A DNA stretch of 64,000 nt from Megaleporinus macrocephalus (GCA_021613375.1 CM038709.1:34243915-34307914); one strand, 5' to 3'; positions 49,716 through 63,949 are shown, numbered from the stretch's first letter. Translations and numbers: made by a program. The notes: a model not told the origin generated them from the sequence alone.

Positions 49716-52700
49716 AGCTTCTTATTCACGAGTTTTCCTATTCCACCTTAAGTGGTATTGCAGTCACATTCATGATTTGCACCGTTCATCGGTGGGTGTG
49801 CCCTGGTGATAGATTTTAAACAATAGCAACAAACGACGCTAACACCTAAATTCAAACAAGAATAAAAAGCTAATTTCAGTCTCATTTTTGGTCAATTTCT
49901 TGCATTCTTCCCCTCATAATCAACAACTTTTGGTACTCATCATGGTTACAACAATTGTGAAAAACTGTAAATGGCACAAACCATAGGCATTCTGAGAGTC
50001 TGTGATAGTTTTCCATGTAGAAAATAACTTCCTGCCTTCCATCTGCAGTTCACAACCTATCAAAGTTTTTCCAAACTCGCAGCAGTTGACAAAAAAAAAA
50101 GAGTGCAATAGTAAGCAGAACATGGAGCATTCAATTGTGACAGTGATTGTTGTTTACAAGCTCGCTGCCCTACATGGTGGCATACACATTGTCAGCATAG
50201 CAGTTTAAACTGAAACCTCTGAATAATTCAGTAGCTCTAAACACCAAGCTGAAATTCATTAGCTTGAACTGATTTTTAATCAAAGTTCTGTAAAGCTTCT
50301 CCAATACAACAAAATGAATCCTTGGGGCAGAGCAGGAATGTTTAAATTCGATAAACATGTGGTCATAGACAAGACACAGCTGTGCCACTATAAGCTTGTA
50401 AAGTAAACATAGCTACAGAAAGCCCCTCTTCACTGCACTTTTAATTGTATGGCGTTATCTCAGCACAGCCAGTTTTCAGCATTCAGAGAGAAGAATCAGA
50501 CGAGAGAATGAGTAAGCAAGTGAGTGTGAAACAGTGAAGGACAGCAAGATTAATGACATGAATCTGCATTTAAATTGCGGTTGTTACTTAGTTATATGTG
50601 TCGCACACTTCCAACTTGCCCTCCGAAAAAGCATTGAGGTCTCTCAGTGAATATATCAGTTCAGCATTGGGATGACCTCTGACAAAGAGACGAAATGGGA
50701 AATGCTAATTAACGGAAATATGATCACCTCGAGTCAGCATAGACACACAATAACATACAGGCTACAGACTTTTTCTAGCACAAACACACAGAGGTGGAAA
50801 GCAAAAAGCCATAATCAATAAAAAAAAGTATTGCTATCGCAATAAGATAATAACCTAAGTTGAAGTAAAAGTAGCCTATGAAAGCATAAAAAATTCCGAA
50901 AAAGTTTCCCGCGGAACTGCAGCATCAAAGTATATTTTGTATCTATATTAACTAAAACTGATGTTTGTTAGGCTCTATTCTTTTGTTTTTGGGACTCCTA
51001 TAAAATACATTCCTGTACCTTTAAAGTAAGAAGCATAAGCAACAGCAAAGTGAGTCAGGTAAACAACCAACAGAAAAAATTAAGAGGGAATTAGAAACTA
51101 AATGTGAATGGTTAAACATCCAATACAACTTTGCTCAAGTAATTGGACTCAACAATTGCCAAGTTACTACCCACAGTTGCTGACACACGTATGCATGAGA
51201 AACAAGGTACAAGAAATAAAAAAAATTAGGTCAATGCTGTACGCAGGATTTTAGAAGTTCACTAAAATGCATATTTTGGCTTGTTTTCAAAATTCTAATG
51301 TAATTACCTCATGATTTAAAGCCCCAAACAGGATCTGCCAAAACAGCACCATGGCTGCCTGGATCGCGCTTTGAATTTTAGTAACAGAAAATGCAGAAAA
51401 TGTTTTTGGTGCTGTTGGTTCCGTTTCTTTCAGTGCAAGAACTGTCTGAGATGTACAGACCGGAAAGTGCACAACAGGTCCTGTAACTTTGTGACTTTGT
51501 AGACACATAGCCTAAAAATATTATTAATTAGTATTATACCATAGTCTGGTTCTGACTGCAGCTTCGAAGGTTTACTATCCCTTCCTCACCACCAGAAGTC
51601 AACCAAATATAAACCACACAACACAGGTGTTTATTATTAACACAAAGTATTAGTAACTTTATGATCTGACCGCAAGGTGAAGCAAACCAAATAATACCCA
51701 GTTAAGAAACTAGATGCTTAACTGACAGAAGAGATTTTATGTAAATATGTAGACAAAGTTTCATTCTGTTGAATGTATGGTTGTTTCTGATATTCAGTAA
51801 TGACAGAAGAGTTAAGTGTCCTGTCATCTCTGACAAGACACTGCAGTCTTGCCTAACCCAGAGAACAAGTCAAAATGATGACAATACCAAGATAAGACAG
51901 AGATCATAAAATGATGGTCTCGAGACCGAGACCAGCCTTGAATTGTACAGCATTAAAGACCACATATTACATGATGTCTCTTACACCAAGAATGTGCACT
52001 AAGCAGTGTAAAAGCATTCAGGACTAGACATTATCTGCATGTGTGAAGCTGTATTTTCGAAAAGCAGTATACCAGTCTTTTAATTACATGACTTTGGTCT
52101 CCACCACGGCACATCAAAATCTCACTATTAATCACCCTTCATTAATTATAGAATAAATAATTATATCTCGAAGTATACTGCAAATGGTGTGATTAAAGCA
52201 CACTAATTAATGGATTAATTGGTTTTATGTTAATCTGATTTTCTGTGGGCCAGACTGAATCTGTAGAGAATCCTATAGGGTTTAACAGAGAACCTGATGA
52301 TAGGGTCAGTTTGATGAAATTTTAAATAATAATACACTCTCGTCCAACACCAGCAGCATATTTTCAGTTTGCTTGGCCTTTCTCTGAGATTCTACCTGAA
52401 CTCTTTGCATGTCATGCTGTAATTAGCTTTGCAGTGCTGACATTTTCCCTGCTTATGTGGTCAGAGAAAATCAGGTAAAAATGTTTTACTGCTACCTATG
52501 GAATATGTTAAGACAGCACAAAAAATGAAATTGAAATTAATAATGAATTGTGATTTGTAAAAATTGGTCAGTATGATGTATATGTATCATTATCTTCTGC
52601 ATCTGTCACTCTCTCCTTTTTTCTTACTGCACACATTTACACAAACAAATAAAACCATACACAATGCGTCATTAATCACTATTACTAAACACAATAATTG

Positions 52701-53619
52701 ACAGGCAAGGGTCTAATTGTCCCAAGTTACTGAAGAGGAACATGGCAAAAGGTATGACGAATCAGCTGTCACTCAAAACCCCACTTTACTAATTGTTCCA
52801 GAAGTCTGTCTGGTCAAAATCAGTAAGTGCAGTAATGCCCACTTAATATTCAAATATGCCCATCTAATAGCTGTCTATATTCCAGTTCAAAAGGCACATT
52901 TATCATGTCTGTTAAGCCCAGAGAATAGTCGATCTAAATGAAAAGTTTGTCAGTTGAATAGCAGTCATCATATTAAGAGTAATGAGGCGGAGCGAGTCTC
53001 TGTGCTTGAATATCAAGAATTGCTATACAAATGATTTTGCGATGCGTACATAATGGGAGTCAACAATTTCCAAAAGCATGGCTAACTACAGCTTACTGAG
53101 CTAAAAGATCTCATGTATAAGGTAAGTAAATTATTAAAAAACATATTAAGAAACAATTATAGCTGGCAAAAATATCCAGCCATTACAAATCAATTTGTCA
53201 ACTCCAGAAATAAACATTCATACTACATCATCCTGCTTTTAAGGGCAAGCAAGTAAGATTTCATAGATTTTATTCCAGCTTGCAGCAAAATCATGCCAGG
53301 TCAAGTGCATGATCTAAAGAATGTTAACGTATGACTTCATCTTAGAGGGTTCTTTTAAAAATCCCTTCAGACGCACACAAAGCAGCAACAGAGCTCTTTG
53401 AGACACACATAAATATTGCAAAAAATTTGTTCATTCTGTTGCATAAGTATTTAGCCTTAACCTGTTAAATGGAATTTAGCCATGCTTCACTTGAAAAACG
53501 TGTGATGTCATCAAGCGAAGCAAAGAATGATATCATGTCTGGGTTGGTTTTGTGTAAGTGAGAGTGAAATGAGGTCACAGCTTCTAGAGCAAAACAAGTG
53601 AGGGAAATGCATTCTAAGC
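49716..53619. other. Nothing identified
   Basis: AT-rich. Open frames of 60-75 codons only. The segment 52320-52470 has unique-sequence character. Confidence 0.4.
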
Positions 53620-53622
53620 TGA

Positions 53623-54265
53623 CTTCTCTGTAGTTTCTGGTTCAGTAGCCAAAAATCTTGGTGTAACAATTGACTCAGATCTGACATTTAATCAACACAT
53701 AGGTAATATTACAAGAACAGCGTTTCTTCACCTACGAAACATTTCAAAGTTAAGAAATGCGTTATCTGTGTCTGATGCTGAAAAGTTGATACATGCCTTT
53801 ATAACCTCAAGGCTAGATTATTGCAATGCATTATTGTCAGGATGCTCCAGCAGGAACCTGAATAAACTCCAGTTAGTTCAGAACGCTGCAGCTAGAGTAC
53901 TAACTAAAACCAGGAAATTCGATCACATCAGTCCAGTTTTATCAGCGCTACACTGGCTTCCTGTTAAATTCCGTATCGACTATAAAATTATTTTACTGAC
54001 GTATAAAACCCTGCACGGTCTCGCACCGGAGTACCTACAAGATCTAATCTCCTATTATGAACCGCCACGTTCACTCAGATCACAGGATGCTGGTTTTCTA
54101 ATAGTTCCAAAAATTCAGAAGACTACAATGGGGGGAAGAGCTTTTTCCTACAAAGCCCCCAAATTGTGGAATAATCTCCCAGTTAATGTTCGGGACTCTG
54201 ACACAGTCTCTATATTTAAGTCCAGACTTAAAACGTACTTGTTCAGTTTAGCTTTTGGAGACTGA
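53623..54265 (+). pseudogene. L2 LINE ORF2, C-terminal fragment
   Basis: An open frame reads from the truncation point through SGSVAKNLGVTIDSDLTFNQ, RLDYCNALLSGCSSRNLNKL, ALHWLPVKFRIDYK and PKLWNNLPVNVRDSDTVSIF to a stop at 54263-54265 after LAFGD. It lacks the endonuclease and all catalytic RT motifs. It has no frameshift, unlike the sister copy, so it preserves the intended C-terminus. Confidence 0.85.
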
Positions 54266-54333
54266 GCTATGCTTCTCATCCACTGTATTACTCCAAACCT
54301 GAACTAACCTTGTTTTTCTTTCTCCTTCTTTCT

Positions 54334-54880
54334 GAGGTAATAACTGCCCACCTGTCCTGCCGAATACTGTTGGAGGACTGACCACCAGTACCCCCTTGTT
54401 ACCTTGTAACCTCTTCATCTGTCATCTGCTGCACCTTGATTGCATCACTGTATCATCCAAATGTAGCACGTGTGCAGCTTCTCTCCTTTTAGTTCATTCT
54501 GTTTATAATCAGATCTGTCAGAGTCACCAGCTGCACTCTAAACACTCCATATCCTCTATACTAACCCAGACCAGAACTAACTCAGACTCTGTACTAACAC
54601 AAACCAGAACTAACTCTGTTTTTCTCTCTCTGAGGTAATAACCGCCCACCGGTCCCGTCGAATGCTGTTGGAGGTCCGACTGCCAGGGCCTCCTCATCAC
54701 CTGGCACCAAACAGCTCTCCTCTCTCTGCTACACCTCGACTCCTCTGTACTAACCCAAACCAGAACTAACTTTGTTTTTCGTTTTTCTCTCTCTCTCTCT
54801 CTCTCTCTGAGGTAATAACCACCCACCTGTCCCGCCGAAAACTGTAAAAGACAGACCACCAGGGCCCCCCGTCACCTGGC
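54334..54880 (+). repeat. Three-unit module in the LINE 3' UTR
   Basis: GAGGTAATAACYRCCCACC starts at 54334, 54632 and 54809, each preceded by a CT-rich run and by AACTAACYTTGTTTTTC or a close variant, and followed by a diverged CGAAWRCTGT block. The spacings differ (298 and 177 bases), so the units have gained or lost sequence. Confidence 0.75.
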
Positions 54881-55219
54881 TCCAACCAACGCCCCTCTCC
54901 ATTTGTGCCATTTGCTCCACCTTGACTGCATCACAGTATCACCCACCTGATGTAGCACCTGTACAGCTTTTAAAGCTTTTACCTTCAAACTCAGCTTTAG
55001 TTATACTTCAAGTACTGTTCGACCAGAGGAGGATGGGTCTCCCCTTTTTCTTCCTCCAGTTGAGGGAGTTTTTCCTTGCCACTGTTGCCTCTGGCTTGCT
55101 CACAAGGGATAAAGTGTGTGATTTTATGTTTTTCATGCTTTAAAATTCCTGTAAAGCTGCTTTGTGACAACACTGTTGTAAAAAGCGCTATACAAATAAA
55201 CTTGACTTGACTTGACTTG

Positions 55220-55720
55220 AGGTGCATTTTGTAGCTCTACACTTACAGACTGTTCATATCTGTTTCTCTACATACTTTGCTAGCCCCCTTTCACCCTATT
55301 CTTCAATAATCAGGCCACCACAGAAAAGATATTATTTGGGTGATGGATCATTCTCAGCACTGCAGTGACACTGACATGGCTGTGTTGGTGTGTTAGTGTG
55401 TGTTGTATTGGTATAAGTGGATCAGACACAGCGTGCTGCTGGAGTTCTGATCCACTCATAGCAGCACAACACACAGTAACACCCCAACATCATGTTAGTG
55501 TCACTGCAGTGATGAGAAGGATCCACCTCTCTCATACCTCTGTGGTGGTCCTGACCATTAAAGAACAGGGAGAAGGGGGGTGAATAATGTATGCAGTGAA
55601 TCAGATGGAAGACAGTCTGTCATTGTTAAACTACAAAGTGCTTCTATATGGTAAGTGGAGCTGATAAACAGTCAATGTATGTAGATAAAGATGGTTTTAA
55701 TGTTATGGCTGATAAGTGTA
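55220..55720 (+). mobile_element. Palindromic MITE, left end missing
   Basis: Begins right at the LINE tail with GCATTTTGTAGCTCTACACTTACAG and ends GGTTTTAATGTTATGGCTGATAAGTGTA. The arms at 55343-55378 and 55489-55525 are inverted copies, with a nested inner pair (GTGGATCAGACACAGC / GATCCACTCATAGC). The left terminal segment is replaced by the LINE. Confidence 0.7.
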
Positions 55721-58587
55721 TGTGACAAAACACTTTCTTAGGTGTTAGTAGCGGTCTACGACCTGGTCATCCCACCGTCATCTTTGCGTTTTGTCAATAC
55801 TAAACACAATTGTTTTTGCTAATTGATATAATGACTGATTTACCCATACAGTATGTAAATGTTTGCAGACCCACAGTTAGGTGTGAGTTTATATTTTTTC
55901 CCCTCAATATTTAAAATTCAGCAATTAAACTATAAAATGTGCAGAAATGTGTTCTCTGTTGAGAATGTGTACGTCTTCACATGGAAAATCATGTATTTTG
56001 ATACATAACTACATCATTGCATCTGTGTAGATTCTGCAATGCACTCGTGAAGTTCAAGTATTGTTGAAATATTACTGATAATTGCAAGTGCATCTGCAAA
56101 TGTTTCTTGATGTTCTTTCAGTTGAGAACTGGAGACTGCACATCAGTGATATCCAAACACAATGAAAGAGCCAGCTAAGTCGATCTGTGTGATCTCTGCA
56201 TCCATCAGAACCATTCTACCAAATTCTCTACAAAAGCTCTGAACCCCTGAGACTTCAACTAGCCTAGACCTCAAAAGGCTATCCTTCACACCTCACTGCT
56301 TGCTCCTGTTGCTGCTCTTTCTTTACCTCACCCTTCTTTCTTCCCTCACTCATGTCATTCCTCCCTCTGCATGGTCAGGGGATGTGTCCCAGAAATTGTG
56401 CCGGGAGGCCTGCCCTCTCTTTATTATCTGTCCTCCTCTGTCCCTCAGAGCAGTTCTAGGTGGACGCCTCTAAAATAACTCCCAGTTGAAGGGCATCCTT
56501 TTGCGCATCTACAAGAGCCACTATCCTCCAGGACCTCCTCAATGTGTTAATATCTGTGCGGAGGTGAAATAATCATGGGCTTTCTTTTAATGAGATTAAT
56601 ATAGAAATTAAATTAACTTTGAATTTCAAATAACCTGGTACAGGCCCAGAGAGACTGAAGAGATCATAGGCCCATCCAATGATAAGCACATAACCTTTAG
56701 TACCTGATTCTTACTCCTGATATTAATGACCTCTGGCATATATAAACTCCAAAAAAGAAGGAAAAGAATGAGGCATCCTTATCAAAGTATTGCAGAAAAA
56801 AGCGCAATTCTCTTTTTAGCTATTGCTGATCAGCCATTAGAGATACAAAGCACAAACCTAGAAAGACGTGCGGAACTCATTAAAGCAATGCTTTCTGGAA
56901 ATCACTGCTTTAATCTCTCTTTAACGGCTCTCATGTACACAACGTACAATGTTCGTCACTACAGGTCTCATAAATTTAAGAGGAAAATATTTTCAAAATT
57001 GTGTCCGTCTTCACTTTGCCACCAGTAAGGCAGCACAGCCTACTAAGACAGATGGTCATTTAGAGCCTTTTATTAGGGATTTATGAGCAAATTACACATT
57101 CTCTTTTCTGTTGACTCACTGAGAAACTACAAATTCAGCTCTGCAACTCTGCAAAGTTGCTCACTAAACCAAACATCCGAATAGTTAAATGTTTAAACAA
57201 AAAACATCAAATGAATACGTCTCCAAAAATTGAAAGTCTCCTTAAAAGCTCATCCAAAAAGATATTTTACCAGATATACACTTAATGACGGTAATTAGAT
57301 GTTGGTGTGCCGATGATACATGCAGAGCACTAAAAGCTGCAATAATGAGAAAAGTTTAAAAGGCAGATTAAGAAGATATACATTAAAGCTTTGCTCAAAT
57401 ACATTTTTTTTCTTTATATGCATATCAGACATAATCCAGTTCAAGGTGTATTAGTGAATTCTGAGATCTATTGTATAAGAGGATCAACTGTTGTGGAGTG
57501 TTATGAACAAACATTATTTAGTATTCAATTGTAGTAGGTTTTACACTAAGCAAAGGAACATCAAAGCAATTAGAGATACAGTGGCTAGCTACACATTAGC
57601 TATCACTCTGAGCCAAGTGCCTCCCTGGGGGCATACTTCAACTCTGCACTCAATGCCAAAATGTCTGATGCTGTAGTCTTAGTTAATATAATATTCTGGA
57701 TGATGCCGGGGCATGTCAGATTGCATTAGATGGGACATAAATCTCTTCATGTGGAGACAGGAGGAAAAAGCCTGTGGGACTCAACCTCACAGGTTTCTAA
57801 TGATGGCTCCACATAGCCAACAGATGACCCCTGACCTCAACTTTTACCTTTCATCCCAATTAGAACCACTCAGGAGCATTGAAGTGAACAGATCATACAT
57901 GAGAGAGAACACATAAGAGAAACACACACACTTTCACAGACACATTTGCCCATGCTCAGTTACAGCTAAAATATAGGCTAAGAACATTTAATTTCATGAT
58001 TAGAAACAGATGTTATCCATATGTGAAATTACTGACTTTCTGTACCTCTTTCTCTGACATAACAGCAACTACTGCGGGCCACATTTGTGAGTATCAATAA
58101 GAGGTGGTGTAGAGGTGTACACATGTACATCTGCCTATAAACTTTGAACACACTCCACTTCATCATGGTGTGGTGTAAAAACAAGGATGTCAATAACTTA
58201 ACACAGTCACTTAACATATGCTAATATAGTACTATAAAAATGACAATTAGTCTACATGAGTATATTCACCTATACAAAACATATTTTATATGTATGTGAT
58301 AGATACGAGCACAGTAGTCAAGTGATTTCTGTAACTCTCAATAAGATTTCTGCTTCTGCCCACAGGTATTTTGGCCCACTCCTCGTGAGAAAACTGCTCC
58401 AGCTGCAGTTCACCTCTAATTTCTTTGGAAGTTGTTCTGGGCTCTTCGGTTACCATTTGTAATTCTGTTGATTTTAGTTCATTTGTAATTGTTATTACTT
58501 GTGTCAGTTTCTAGTTATTTCAGTGACCGTTGTGGGTTTTTCTTTCTTTAACGCAAGGGTACCAACGATTTTGTTCATGTGTTTGTG

Positions 58588-58590
<3 letters not shown>
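55721..58590. other. Nothing identified
   Basis: No repeat end or exon recognised. A 100-codon frame at 56726-57028 lacks motifs. The segment 56380-56720 looks like unique sequence. Confidence 0.4.
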
Positions 58591-58646
<56 letters not shown>

Positions 58647-58647
58647 T

Positions 58648-58678
<31 letters not shown>
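58589..58678. repeat. Compound (GT)n(GATA)n microsatellite
   Basis: About 26 GT units, then TTTGTATA, then seven GATA units. Confidence 0.95.
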
Positions 58679-61600
58679 TTTTCATAACACAGTGGCCAAT
58701 CTCTGCTCATCATTTCTTTGTTATAGCTTACCCTCACAAGACACGCTTCATTACTCAAAGTTCATTGCTAAACAATGACAGACATTTTTAACAAAGCTCT
58801 AATCAGAGGCAACAAGTCGTAATTGCATTTATTCAATTAATTTATTTGTGCTTCAGCTTCTTGAACAAGCATGCAGTGTTCTCATAAAGGTTAATTTGGA
58901 GATGAAGATTAATGTTTATATCTGTGTGTGTGGTGTGAATAAGAGAGTACAGTCCCAGAAAGGTCATCGGTTGGCTCATAGCTTCATAATGAATTATAGA
59001 GCACACAAAACAATACCTCATCCCTCACACTAGCAGTAAAAATCTTGCTGTGTGGCATTCAGCTGGTTTAACACTTAAAGTAGTCTACACAGATTTGTGG
59101 GCCAGTATTTAACCATTGTGTATTCTGACATGCAACCGCTTAGTAGGCCTCCAAACAACAGGCTAGCTATGAGAAAAGCAATGTTCTTCATGCCTAATAA
59201 GTCAACGTTCTGATCTTGCATCCTGATACACACTGATTATGCTGAAGTGCCCATAAACAACCACTCCCTGCTCAATTATATAAATGTAATATGTTATTTA
59301 TACCACAGCACAAAGCTTAGCACCCCACATCTATTAGTGATAATTTCAGCAATTAAGAGTCAAGAACGTTCTAAAGGCTGCAACATATAAATAAGAATGT
59401 CCAAATGGCTGTGCCATATAAATGAATACAATTTATCAATTTAAAAAAATAAAATAAGAAAGTGTGCAAGCAGTGAAATAACCACCTCAACCTTCCTTCC
59501 CCTTAATCATTTATGTAACAAGCTGAATGAACACAGGGAATCTAGTTCATTCTCTTCTGCCCTATTTCTCTCTCTCTCGCTCCTCATCAATAATGCAGCA
59601 GGTGTCGAGGCTGCCTGGAGCAGAAAAAACTAGGGAAAAAACACAGTAGAAGTTATAAGCTCGCCTCAATCCTCTCCCAGCACTTTTATATAAGCTGTTC
59701 AGGCTACTTCTGCCGTTAGCCACTGTTGTCATGTGAACCCAAACCAGCGCCAAAATGTTCAGCAATGCTAATAACTAACTTGGGTCACAGCCTTGTCATC
59801 CTAGATATCGTGGTGGAGCTGAACTTTAAAAGAAAAGCTGCCATGAAGACAATTAGGAGGAAATTAACTGACAAGAATCATTCAACATAGCAGTTTGTGA
59901 TTCCAGTGTCCTGTGAAACATATTTCGGTGTTTTCGAAAGGTGAGGTGGGGAGAGATGCAAAAATGATGTTGTTTAATCAAATTTAACAGAGGAGGTGTT
60001 CACATATATGGGTTAGGAGAATGAGGGGAGCGAGAAGGAATAAAGAGGGAGAGAGGGAGGGAGAGAGAGATAAAGGCAAAGGTAGGCTAATGATGTAGCA
60101 TATTGTCTTTCTCTCCAGCTGAGCAGCTTTGGATATGTACTTTATTAGACACTCCTCTCTTCTCCTGTGGTCATCATTGTTATTTTGGGACATGATATCA
60201 TCACTTTTGTTCACTGGTACCCCAAATCAGTGATGAGGACAGAAAATGTTAAAACATTTTACACTTAAGCCCCCACACACCTCATGCATGCTCAGCTGGT
60301 GCTGAATATTCATGCAGCATTCTTGCTTAGTAAACTCAATAAACATCACAAACATAAATCACCACAAAATGCGACTTTAGCCAAAACTCATACATAGAGG
60401 AGACCATTACTGTATAGCAGAATTATCTTAGCATTATCTAAAAAATAATGGGTTGCTGAAAAATTGAATGTACACAATTTTAACTTCCCCTAGATGTAAT
60501 CAAGTCACTGTTAAGTCAATCATTTTTTCACTGATCTTTATGCCAAATTGCCACAGTGGCCCACTACAGATCACTAGCTTCCACCTAGTATAGGCTCAAG
60601 GTTGAGAACCCTGTTAACAATGTGGTCTGAGCATGTTGTGAAAAGCTCTGAGCATGTAATTTCATGCTGATTTTCTTCAGTTGTTTATTGGACTTGTGGT
60701 TCTGGTGAAATCTGGACACCAACAAGTGTCTTGGCTTGAGTTTGTGAAAATATGTGTAAGTCAGTTTTTTTCCAAACATTTCCTTTAATTCTGAAGTGCA
60801 GATCACAAATATATCTCTTCCACAGTATACGATTAAGTGAAGTAGGTCAGATAAATTATTGTTCATCTATTTTATCTCCATTATTGCTTCCATATATCTC
60901 TGCTTCTCATTTGGTTTATGTTCTTTTGTTTTAGAGCTTTTTTTGTTCATTATAAGCATGGGGTTAATTATAGGTGTTGGTTAGAGTGGCCTAGATCATT
61001 TGGTTTTTGCAGTACACCCATCCTGCAATCCTGCAAGCCTGAGAGAAGAGGGGAATAAAATTAAGCTTATTTATGCCTCAGACTGCAGCAGAGGCAAAAA
61101 AGAGGAGCATTATTGATGGTCTTTGCTTAACCAAATGAATGTTAAAAGGCACGTGTGCATGTGAGTTTGAGTGCGAGTATTTCAGATACACATTAAAGGA
61201 TATTAAGGTTCCATTTTAGAGCTTTGTGTCATGCGACACAAACATTATAATAAATCCGTTCCATGGGGTCAAGATAGACTACACCACAATTGATTTTAGT
61301 CTCCAAAATAAAACATACACAATCTGATCTGTAATGGATTACCATGTCCAAATACATACATCAGTACTGGCTCTGATATGTGGATCAGTGTGTTATAAAG
61401 CATGGCTGTATAGGTACAAAGGTATGGCTGTTATGAATGTACTTCTCTGTATAATCTATGAGTGCTGTGCTTAAACCGCAGCACGCCTCTGAGGGGGCCA
61501 GCAGCATGTCAGGATGACAAATGCAGACTTTTACTACTCATCAAGTAACGCTAATGCTCTCCAAGAGCTTAGAGACTGCTTCCCACTCTCTCTCATACAC

Positions 61601-61796
61601 TTCTTGTTTTATACCTCCCTTGCTCTATCTTTAATTCTCCAGTGCTGAAATATACTACATCCTTCATTCATAAAGCCTCCACTAAAATAAATAATCATCA
61701 CCAATTGCTTGTGACATATGCCATTAACAGCAGGCTCTGTCCTTATATTTGATTTGTCATTTGATGCACTCACAAGACAAGCAGACATACACACAC
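58679..61796. other. Nothing firmly identified
   Basis: A GA-rich stretch lies at 60040-60072. The segment 60955-61135 has the look of unique regulatory DNA. No gene supported. Confidence 0.4.

Positions 61797-61798
<2 letters not shown>

Positions 61799-61833
<35 letters not shown>
61799..61833. repeat. (TA)n microsatellite
   Basis: About 17 TA units. Confidence 0.95.
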
Positions 61834-61835
<2 letters not shown>

Positions 61836-63248
61836 GAACCACTACTAGTGTTTTAGCTTTAGTGCATTTTGAAGCTTTAGTGAATGATGAAGGTCCTTTA
61901 TATGATATAACTATCCTGTGATTGTCGATCATTAATTAAAATCAAGCTGTATCAGTGAGAAGACAGGTGTTACCTTTTGCTTATACTAATATGCACATAT
62001 GCAGACGTGTACACAGTAAGAGCTATGTCTACATTGTCGATTTTATTCCACTACCTCAGACTATCAAGGCTACTAGTGAGGAGAACAAGAGATGGGGGAT
62101 TGATTTCTGAATCAGGAGAGTGATGCAGTACTGGCTGTGTATAGCCATCCGCCCCCTCTCTCTCTCTCTCTCTCTCTGATGTTAGTGTTTTGTGTGATGC
62201 GCGTATGTGTGTGAGTGTGCGCATCTCTACTAGAGCAGCACAGAGGAAAAGTGGGTCACATCCAGCTCCTGTGCCTCGAGACTAAGACCACAGCGCTTAC
62301 GTGCGCATGCATACGCACACCAACACACCCGTGCACAAGTACACGTAATCACCTACTTTATCACACCGACAAGGAAAAAAAAGGAAATGCAAACGGATAT
62401 CTGACATAATCCTCAAAAGCGAGCAGACATTTAATGGTTTTAAATATGAAGTGTTCCCACTGAGAATTAATGCTGTATAGCGGCAAGATGAAGCTGTTTT
62501 CTCTGCTTTAACTCTCTCTGCGTTTTCATAGCTGTAGTTGTAAGCATGTATCTTCTTTCTGTGACTTAACAATACTTAAACAATATCACATGAGAACAAT
62601 AGGTTCAAAGCATTGTGTACAAAGTTTTTGGCCTCTCCTGTAAAGTTGTCATTTTTGAAATACTTGCTTTTGTATAATATAACATTCTTGACACAAATTT
62701 GAATAATTTGAATAAAAATGATTATGCTGTTCTTAATTAATTCCTAAATACTCTGGTATGTCCTAAATACTATTGGCAGTAAAGACTGCTCTGTGGGTAC
62801 ACTAGCTGGCAATGGAAATAATAGTTCTTGGTTCAAATGTGAGTAAACAGACTACGACCAAAATGAAACTCTAAAGCTAGCAGCCAGCAAAGAAACCACC
62901 AGCACAAGAAAACACAAAGAAAACACAAGCTTAAAAACATGATGACCACAACCAATGTTGGCTAACTGGGGGTATAGTGGAAGTTATATATACATACATT
63001 GACAACAAGGAACACTGAAGAAGAGACGTTTTAGAGGGCAGAGGAGGAAACAAATTGAGGATTGATAGATTAGGCTAAAATTAACAAAGGCACAGACAAA
63101 CTACGGAATCCTTGATAGGCCAACAGCTGTTTAGTGCCTAAAATCACATGAAAATGGCGACTGCTGTATCTTTGCCTCATTGTGTATGCTTTTAAAAAGA
63201 GTTTCCGTCTCAAATCACAAAATATTGAGAGGAAATTAAAATCATACC
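61834..63248. other. Nothing identified apart from a CT array
   Basis: Contains (CT)n at 62154-62176 and CA/CG-rich words to about 62340. Confidence 0.4.
62154..62176. repeat. (CT)n microsatellite
   Basis: About 11 CT units. Confidence 0.9.
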
Positions 63249-63594
63249 GGCGGCACGGTGGTGTAGTAGTTAGCACTGTCGCCTCACAGCAAGACGATCC
63301 GGCTTGGATTCCCAGTCCGTCCGGTCTGTTCTGTATGGAGTTCATGTTCTCCCCGTACTTGAGTGGGTTTCCTCAGAGTACTCTGGTTCCCTTCCACAGT
63401 CCAAACACACGCTTGTTAGGTTGATCGGTTACTGTAAATTGCCCGTAGGTTTGAGTATGTGAGTGAGTGTGTGTTGGCCATGCGACGGACTGCCGACCTG
63501 TCCATGGTGTACCCGCCTTCACCCGATTGGCTCCAGCCCCCCTGTGACCCCGACTAGCAGGATAAAGCAGAAGATAATGGATGGCTGAATGGAT
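63249..63594 (+). mobile_element. tRNA-headed SINE common in teleosts
   Basis: The head GGCGGCACGGTGGTGTAGTA then GTTAGCACTG includes an A-box-like TGGTGTAGTAG (63258-63268), with a B-box-like GGCTTGGATTCC at 63301-63312. The body has GTTCTCCCCGTA, CCACAGTCCAAACAC, AAATTGCCCGTAGG and CGGACTGCCGACCTGTCC. The 3' end reads AGATAATGGATGGCTGAATGG. All are hallmarks of a very abundant fish interspersed repeat. The open frames on both strands are not genes. Target duplications are unclear. Confidence 0.8.
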
Positions 63595-63786
63595 CATGGA
63601 ATATCATAAAGCATATACTCTGATTAACTAAACCTGACATTTAATAATGTGAACTGTTATTGCCTATAAAAAGCTTGTCTTATTTTCGTGCTACCATGGC
63701 TGCCTTAATTCATTCTTTATTTATTTATGTATTTTCGACGTCAACAGAAAACATTTTGCCTGCTATGTCATATGTCATATAACTTA

Positions 63787-63814
63787 ATACTACTACTACT
63801 ACTACTACTACTAC

Positions 63815-63850
<36 letters not shown>

Positions 63851-63860
63851 TAATACTAAA
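63787..63860. repeat. Compound (TAC)n(TAA)n microsatellite
   Basis: About ten TAC units change into about twelve TAA units, followed by decayed TAA words to 63890. Confidence 0.9.
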
Positions 63861-63949
63861 TGTTAATAATAATAATTTTAATTAATACCTAAATAATTTT
63901 AGGTCACAGGAACACTTTACAATTCAAAGAATGAAACATACATTGAAAA

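Larger units (their letters stand above)
53620..55219 (+). mobile_element. 5'-truncated L2-type LINE, second copy
   Basis: From about 53622 the sequence follows the inverse of 13450 downwards in the minus-strand copy with few differences. It has the C-terminal ORF2 part, a 3' UTR containing three diverged copies of a GAGGTAATAAC(C/T) module, and the tail GCGCTATACAAATAAACTTG with three more TGACT units. The 5' truncation is deeper than in the 12-15 kb copy. Confidence 0.85.

Noticed and set aside
63182..63597. Frames on both strands near 63.2-63.6 kb
   Set aside because: Inside the tRNA-headed SINE; the tRNA-like head is not a functional tRNA gene, as the cloverleaf is not maintained.
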